Shown here: positions 62,830 through 64,000 of the stretch, in pieces
How the letters are laid out: each line of letters starts with the position of its first letter
Position numbering within the stretch: position 1 is the first letter of the stretch
NCBI RefSeq assembly: GCF_010119235.1
Contig: NZ_JAAATZ010000001.1
Coordinates: 278,501 to 342,500 of the forward strand
Direction of reading: 5' to 3'
DNA length: 64,000 bases
Origin: Flavobacterium phycosphaerae
Lineage (GTDB): Bacteria; Bacteroidota; Bacteroidia; Flavobacteriales; Flavobacteriaceae
Notes under the pieces: generated by a model
Databases searched by the model: none
Seen by the model: the letters and a program-made list of their open reading frames with translations, nothing else
What the model was told of the DNA's origin: nothing
Position numbers and translations under genes: made by a program

Positions 62830-64000
62830 TTAGGATAAAGCTGCTTTTACTTGGTCAGCCGCTTCTTGGAATTGTACCGCAGATAAGATTGGCATGCCTG
62901 AATTGTCAATTAATTCTTTGGCAATCTCTGCATTGGTTCCTTGCAAACGAACGATGATTGGCACTTTTATAGCATCACCCATGTTTTTGTAAGCATCAAC
63001 TACTCCTTGTGCCACACGGTCACAACGAACGATTCCACCAAAAATATTAATCAAAATCGCTTTTACATTTGGATCTTTTAAGATGATACGGAAAGCCGTT
63101 TCCACACGTTTAGCATCAGCTGTTCCTCCTACATCCAAGAAGTTGGCCGGTTCAAATCCAGCGTATTTAATTAAGTCCATCGTAGCCATCGCTAATCCGG
63201 CACCGTTTACCATACAGCCTACGGTTCCGTCAAGGTCAACGTAGTTCAAACCTACTTCCTTAGCTTCTACTTCGATTGGGTTTTCTTCACGGATGTCACG
63301 CATGTCAGCAATTTTTGCTTGACGGTATAAAGCGTTGTCATCTATATTTACTTTGGCATCCACGGCCATGATTTTGTTATCCGACGTTTTTAATACCGGA
63401 TTGATTTCAAACATAGATGCATCAGAACCGATGTACGCATTGTACAGACAGTCAACAAACTTCACCATTTCTTTGAAAGCATTTCCGGAAAGACCAAGGT
63501 TGAAGGCAATTCTACGAGCTTGGAACGCTTGTAAACCAACTGTTGGGTCAATCTCTTCGGTAAAAATTAAATGAGGAGTGTGCTCAGCTACTTCTTCAAT
63601 ATCCATTCCGCCTTCGGTTGAATACATAATCATGTTTCTACCGGTAGCTCTGTTCAAAAGCACCGACATATAAAACTCAGACGTTTCGCTTTCTCCCGGA
63701 TAGTATACATCCTCAGCAACTAGTACTTTGTGTACTTTTTTACCTTCGGCCGATGTTTGTGGCGTGATTAACTGCATCCCAATGATTTGTTCTGCTAATT
63801 CTTCAACTTGTTGCAAGTTTTTGGCCAATTTAACACCACCGCCTTTTCCTCTTCCACCAGCGTGAATTTGGGCTTTAATTACATGCCAACCGGTACCGGT
63901 TTCTGCTGTTAATTGTTTTGCTGCAGCTACTGCTTCTACAGGATTGTTAGCCACAATACCGCGTTGAATACGAACGCCATAACCGGCTAATATTTCTTTC
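62830..64000 (-). CDS. sucC: Succinyl-CoA ligase (ADP-forming) beta subunit, N-terminus off the right edge
   Basis: The frame is open from the right edge (KEILAGYGVRIQRGIVANNP) to the stop at 62830, giving 390 residues; only about the first eight or nine of the usual start are missing. ATP-grasp features include KAQIHAGGRGKGGGVKLAK, MFEINPVLKTSDNKIMAVDAK and the C-terminal ligase domain with FLDVGGTADAKRVETAF and ILINIFGGIVRCDRVAQGV. It forms the succinyl-CoA/succinate step of the TCA cycle with SucD, which is not in the window. An internal ATG at 63954 is not the true start because homology continues upstream of it. Confidence 0.97.
   Translation of the reverse strand, partial: KEILAGYGVRIQRGIVANNPVEAVAAAKQLTAETGTGWHVIKAQIHAGGRGKGGGVKLAKNLQQVEELAEQIIGMQLITPQTSAEGKKVHKVLVAEDVYYPGESETSEFYMSVLLNRATGRNMIMYSTEGGMDIEEVAEHTPHLIFTEEIDPTVGLQAFQARRIAFNLGLSGNAFKEMVKFVDCLYNAYIGSDASMFEINPVLKTSDNKIMAVDAKVNIDDNALYRQAKIADMRDIREENPIEVEAKEVGLNYVDLDGTVGCMVNGAGLAMATMDLIKYAGFEPANFLDVGGTADAKRVETAFRIILKDPNVKAILINIFGGIVRCDRVAQGVVDAYKNMGDAIKVPIIVRLQGTNAEIAKELIDNSGMPILSAVQFQEAADQVKAALS

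Overview
The window comes from a low-GC member of the Bacteroidetes, most likely Flavobacteriaceae and probably Flavobacterium or a close relative. Four observations support this: very large secreted proteins ending in type IX secretion (T9SS) sorting domains; promoter -7 boxes of the TAnnTTTG type; repeat families (MBG/YDG-like, PATR, leucine-rich) typical of flavobacterial surface proteins; and housekeeping genes (recR, gltA, sucC) that read as flavobacterial. No rRNA, tRNA, CRISPR array, insertion sequence or prophage was seen.

Layout. (1) 1-16.7 kb, minus strand: three giant secreted repeat proteins, the first running off the left edge, with a small HU-like DNA-binding protein between the second and third. 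(2) 17.1-49.4 kb, minus strand: one almost gapless run of 29 genes for a surface polysaccharide. It is read from right to left from a good promoter at about 49.43 kb: Wza-like export lipoprotein, Wzc-like tyrosine autokinase, nucleotide-sugar genes (C4-epimerase, two 6-dehydrogenases, RfbB), a sulfate-activation block (CysQ, double DUF2061 protein, CysC, CysD, CysN), a flippase fused to a hexapeptide acyltransferase, three sulfotransferase-like proteins, four GT4 glycosyltransferases, three NodB-type deacetylases, an MBOAT plus SGNH O-acylation pair, two GNAT proteins, an AsnB-type amidotransferase and two paralogous Wzy-like membrane proteins. (3) 49.5-56.3 kb: recR, a sodium/solute symporter, a CoA-binding protein, marC, a tandem pair of guanidine-group-modifying enzymes (arginine-deiminase-like and CtlX-like) and citrate synthase. 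(4) 56.4-62.6 kb: a leucine-rich T9SS protein behind a TPR-histidine kinase/LytTR response regulator pair. (5) 62.8-64 kb: sucC, truncated by the right edge.

The most interesting system is region 2. PAPS synthesis (CysD/N, CysC), PAP recycling (CysQ) and three sulfotransferase-like enzymes share one operon with capsule export and sugar-activation genes, and no sulfate-reduction genes are present. This is best read as a locus for a sulfated, probably uronic-acid-containing, acylated and partly de-N-acetylated capsule or exopolysaccharide.

Caution on quality: four genes (a deacetylase, the MBOAT, marC and the TPR-kinase) are each broken by exactly one missing base in a short homopolymer. Adding one base restores a complete family-typical protein every time, so base-calling error is more likely than four independent pseudogenes.
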